From: Bradyrhizobiaceae bacterium | GTDB taxonomy: Bacteria > Pseudomonadota > Alphaproteobacteria > Rhizobiales > Xanthobacteraceae | Assembly (NCBI GenBank): GCA_016793685.1 | Contig: JAEULX010000110.1 | Span: 1-6,151 of the forward strand | Reading direction: 5' to 3' | DNA: 6,151 nucleotides | Part shown: positions 5,845-6,151 of the stretch, piece after piece | How the letters are laid out: each line of letters starts with the position of its first letter | Position numbering within the stretch: the first letter of the stretch is position 1 | Notes under the pieces: generated by a model | The model's input: the letters and a program-made list of their open reading frames with translations, nothing else | Database searches by the model: none | Told to the model about the DNA's origin: nothing | Translations under genes and position numbers: made by a program

Positions 5845-5871
5845 GGCCGGCTCAGCCGGCCTTTTCTTTTT
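5845..5871 (+). terminator. Strong intrinsic terminator, plus strand, with no protein gene upstream
   Basis: GGCCGGC (5845-5851), loop TCA, GCCGGCC (5855-5861), then TTTTCTTTTT (5862-5871): a perfect 7-bp stem with a textbook T-tract. On the minus strand the bases after the stem are GACAATTTC, a poor tail, so the direction is plus. It must end a transcript begun between the DUF2794 start and here. Confidence 0.85.
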
Positions 5872-5903
5872 GGACTGCCCCGCAGAGCGGTGCGGACAGC
5901 AGC

Positions 5904-5935
5904 AAAACGCCCCGGCAGCTGCGCGCGGCCGGGCG
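5904..5935 (-). terminator. Intrinsic terminator for the DUF1223-like gene
   Basis: Read on the minus strand: CGCCCGGC, loop CGCGCGCAGCT, GCCGGGGCG, then TTTT. This gives an 8-bp stem with one bulged G and a short T-tail, 47 bases after the stop of the gene entering from the right. It stands tail to tail with the plus-strand terminator at 5845-5871, which supports two converging transcripts here. Confidence 0.5.
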
Positions 5936-5942
5936 GCTTTAT

Positions 5943-5969
5943 GCTTGATGCTGCTTGATGCTCGATGCT
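5943..5969. repeat. Tandem decamer GCTTGATGCT, two copies plus a partial
   Basis: GCTTGATGCT occurs at 5943-5952 and 5953-5962 back to back, followed by the degenerate CGATGCT (5963-5969). It lies just past the stop of the DUF1223-like gene. It looks like replication-slippage sequence; no function is suggested. Confidence 0.7.
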
Positions 5970-5981
5970 GACTTGGATCGC

Positions 5982-6151
5982 CTACTGCAATTGGGCGATT
6001 GCTGCGCCGCGGATCACTCCCGGCGTTCCGGAGTTTCCCACCTGGACGATCACCGCGATGGAGTCGACCATCTCGGTCTTCACGTCGGACAGCGGAATGG
6101 TCCATTTGCCGGCGCCGGCCCAATCGCCGAGCTTGACCCAGCGGCGCACGA
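5982..6151 (-). CDS. C-terminal end of a probable DUF1223 family protein (5' end outside window)
   Basis: The frame reads open from the right edge (first full codon 6149-6147) to TAG at 5984-5982, giving 55 residues. They begin VRRWVKLGDWAGAGKWTIPL, continue through VDSIAVIVQVGNSG, and end PGVIRGAAIAQLQ. The order of an R-x-W-x-x-LG-x-W-x-G block, an Ala-Val-(Ile/Leu)-Val-Gln-x-Gly strand and a PG-x-I-x-GAA tail matches my memory of the C terminus of DUF1223 proteins, a group of exported proteins with a thioredoxin-like fold and no firm function. Codon use is GC-rich and consistent with coding. The longer overlapping minus-strand frame at 6123-5827 is out of phase and lacks protein character. 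The family assignment rests on one short segment and is moderate; that a real gene ends here is likely. Confidence 0.6.
   Translation of the reverse strand, partial: VRRWVKLGDWAGAGKWTIPLSDVKTEMVDSIAVIVQVGNSGTPGVIRGAAIAQLQ

Larger units (their letters stand above)
5701..5871 (+). ncRNA. Candidate plus-strand structured small RNA ending at an intrinsic terminator
   Basis: No plus-strand protein gene leads into the terminator at 5845-5871, but the preceding bases fold into a long rod. Pairs: 5736-5747 with 5796-5807 (12 bp), a C-C mismatch, 5729-5734 with 5809-5814 (6 bp), an interior loop at 5815-5819, 5724-5728 with 5820-5824 (5 bp), a bulged C5723, and 5719-5722 with 5825-5828 (4 bp). GGCCGA (5701-5706) can also pair with TCGGCC (5843-5848) to close the base. 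The wobble pairs 5736-5807, 5745-5798 and 5747-5796 exist only in plus-strand RNA, which sets the strand. The 48-base apical region is C-rich and holds AGCCC-ccc-GGGCT. The 5' end is uncertain; CATAAT at 5671-5676 could be a -10 but lacks a -35. It does not resemble the SRP RNA, tmRNA or RNase P RNA as I know them. Alternatively it is a leader structure, or a degenerate inverted-repeat element. Confidence 0.42.

Noticed and set aside
5701..5871. SRP RNA, tmRNA, RNase P RNA or 6S RNA as the identity of the structured RNA
   Set aside because: No GGAAGGAAGCAGCC-type motif, no tag-peptide frame and no RNase P core words are visible. 6S is not excluded, since it is also a rod, but the unpaired region here is apical rather than a central bubble.
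5713..5958. Plus-strand 81-codon frame across the terminator at 5845-5871
   Set aside because: It reads straight through a perfect hairpin with T-tract and has no protein-like composition or convincing ribosome binding site.
5827..6123. Minus-strand 98-codon frame at the right end
   Set aside because: It is out of phase with the DUF1223-like frame. Its product is Arg/His/Pro-rich and it runs through two terminators and a tandem repeat.
1..6151. CRISPR array, phage, transposon or toxin-antitoxin module
   Set aside because: No regularly spaced repeats, transposase, integrase or paired small toxin/antitoxin frames are present; the gene content is ordinary chromosomal.

Overview
The window is GC-rich and reads like a chromosomal stretch from an alphaproteobacterium, most likely of the Hyphomicrobiales (Bradyrhizobium/Rhodopseudomonas-like). 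The evidence is the codon use, a DUF2794 gene (a family essentially confined to alphaproteobacteria), a CTTGAC-type -35 box, and the conserved style of the YbbP and Bax-inhibitor-1 proteins. There are no transposases, integrases, CRISPR arrays, or canonical tRNA or rRNA genes.

Layout. Positions 3-2534 (+) hold almost all of a YbbP-type FtsX-like ABC transporter permease whose first codons lie off the left edge. Two tandem paralogous Bax inhibitor-1/YccA membrane proteins follow (2730-3548 and 3729-4490, +). They close with an unusually long intrinsic terminator hairpin (4524-4588). A CTTGAC promoter candidate immediately follows and drives a short uncharacterised gene with a well-supported TTG start (4705-5028, +). 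That gene converges on a DUF2794 gene (5559-5173, -). At the right edge the C-terminal 55 codons of a minus-strand gene, probably of the DUF1223 family, run in from outside the window (6151-5982, -) and end near their own terminator.

The most interesting part is the gap between DUF2794 and the DUF1223-like gene (5560-5981). A perfect hairpin plus T-tract (5845-5871) is oriented to stop plus-strand transcription, yet no plus-strand protein gene leads into it. Directly upstream, the DNA folds on the plus strand into a rod of 27 base pairs (arms 5719-5747 and 5796-5828). Three of its pairs are G-U wobbles that would be lost on the opposite strand. This points to an unannotated plus-strand small RNA, with alternative mutually exclusive pairings. 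I cannot assign it to a known family.

A second point concerns the two BI-1 paralogs. The downstream copy keeps both transmembrane aspartates that form the pH-sensing pair in bacterial BI-1 proteins. The upstream copy has Asn in place of the second one and a 15-residue longer first external loop, which suggests functional divergence after duplication.
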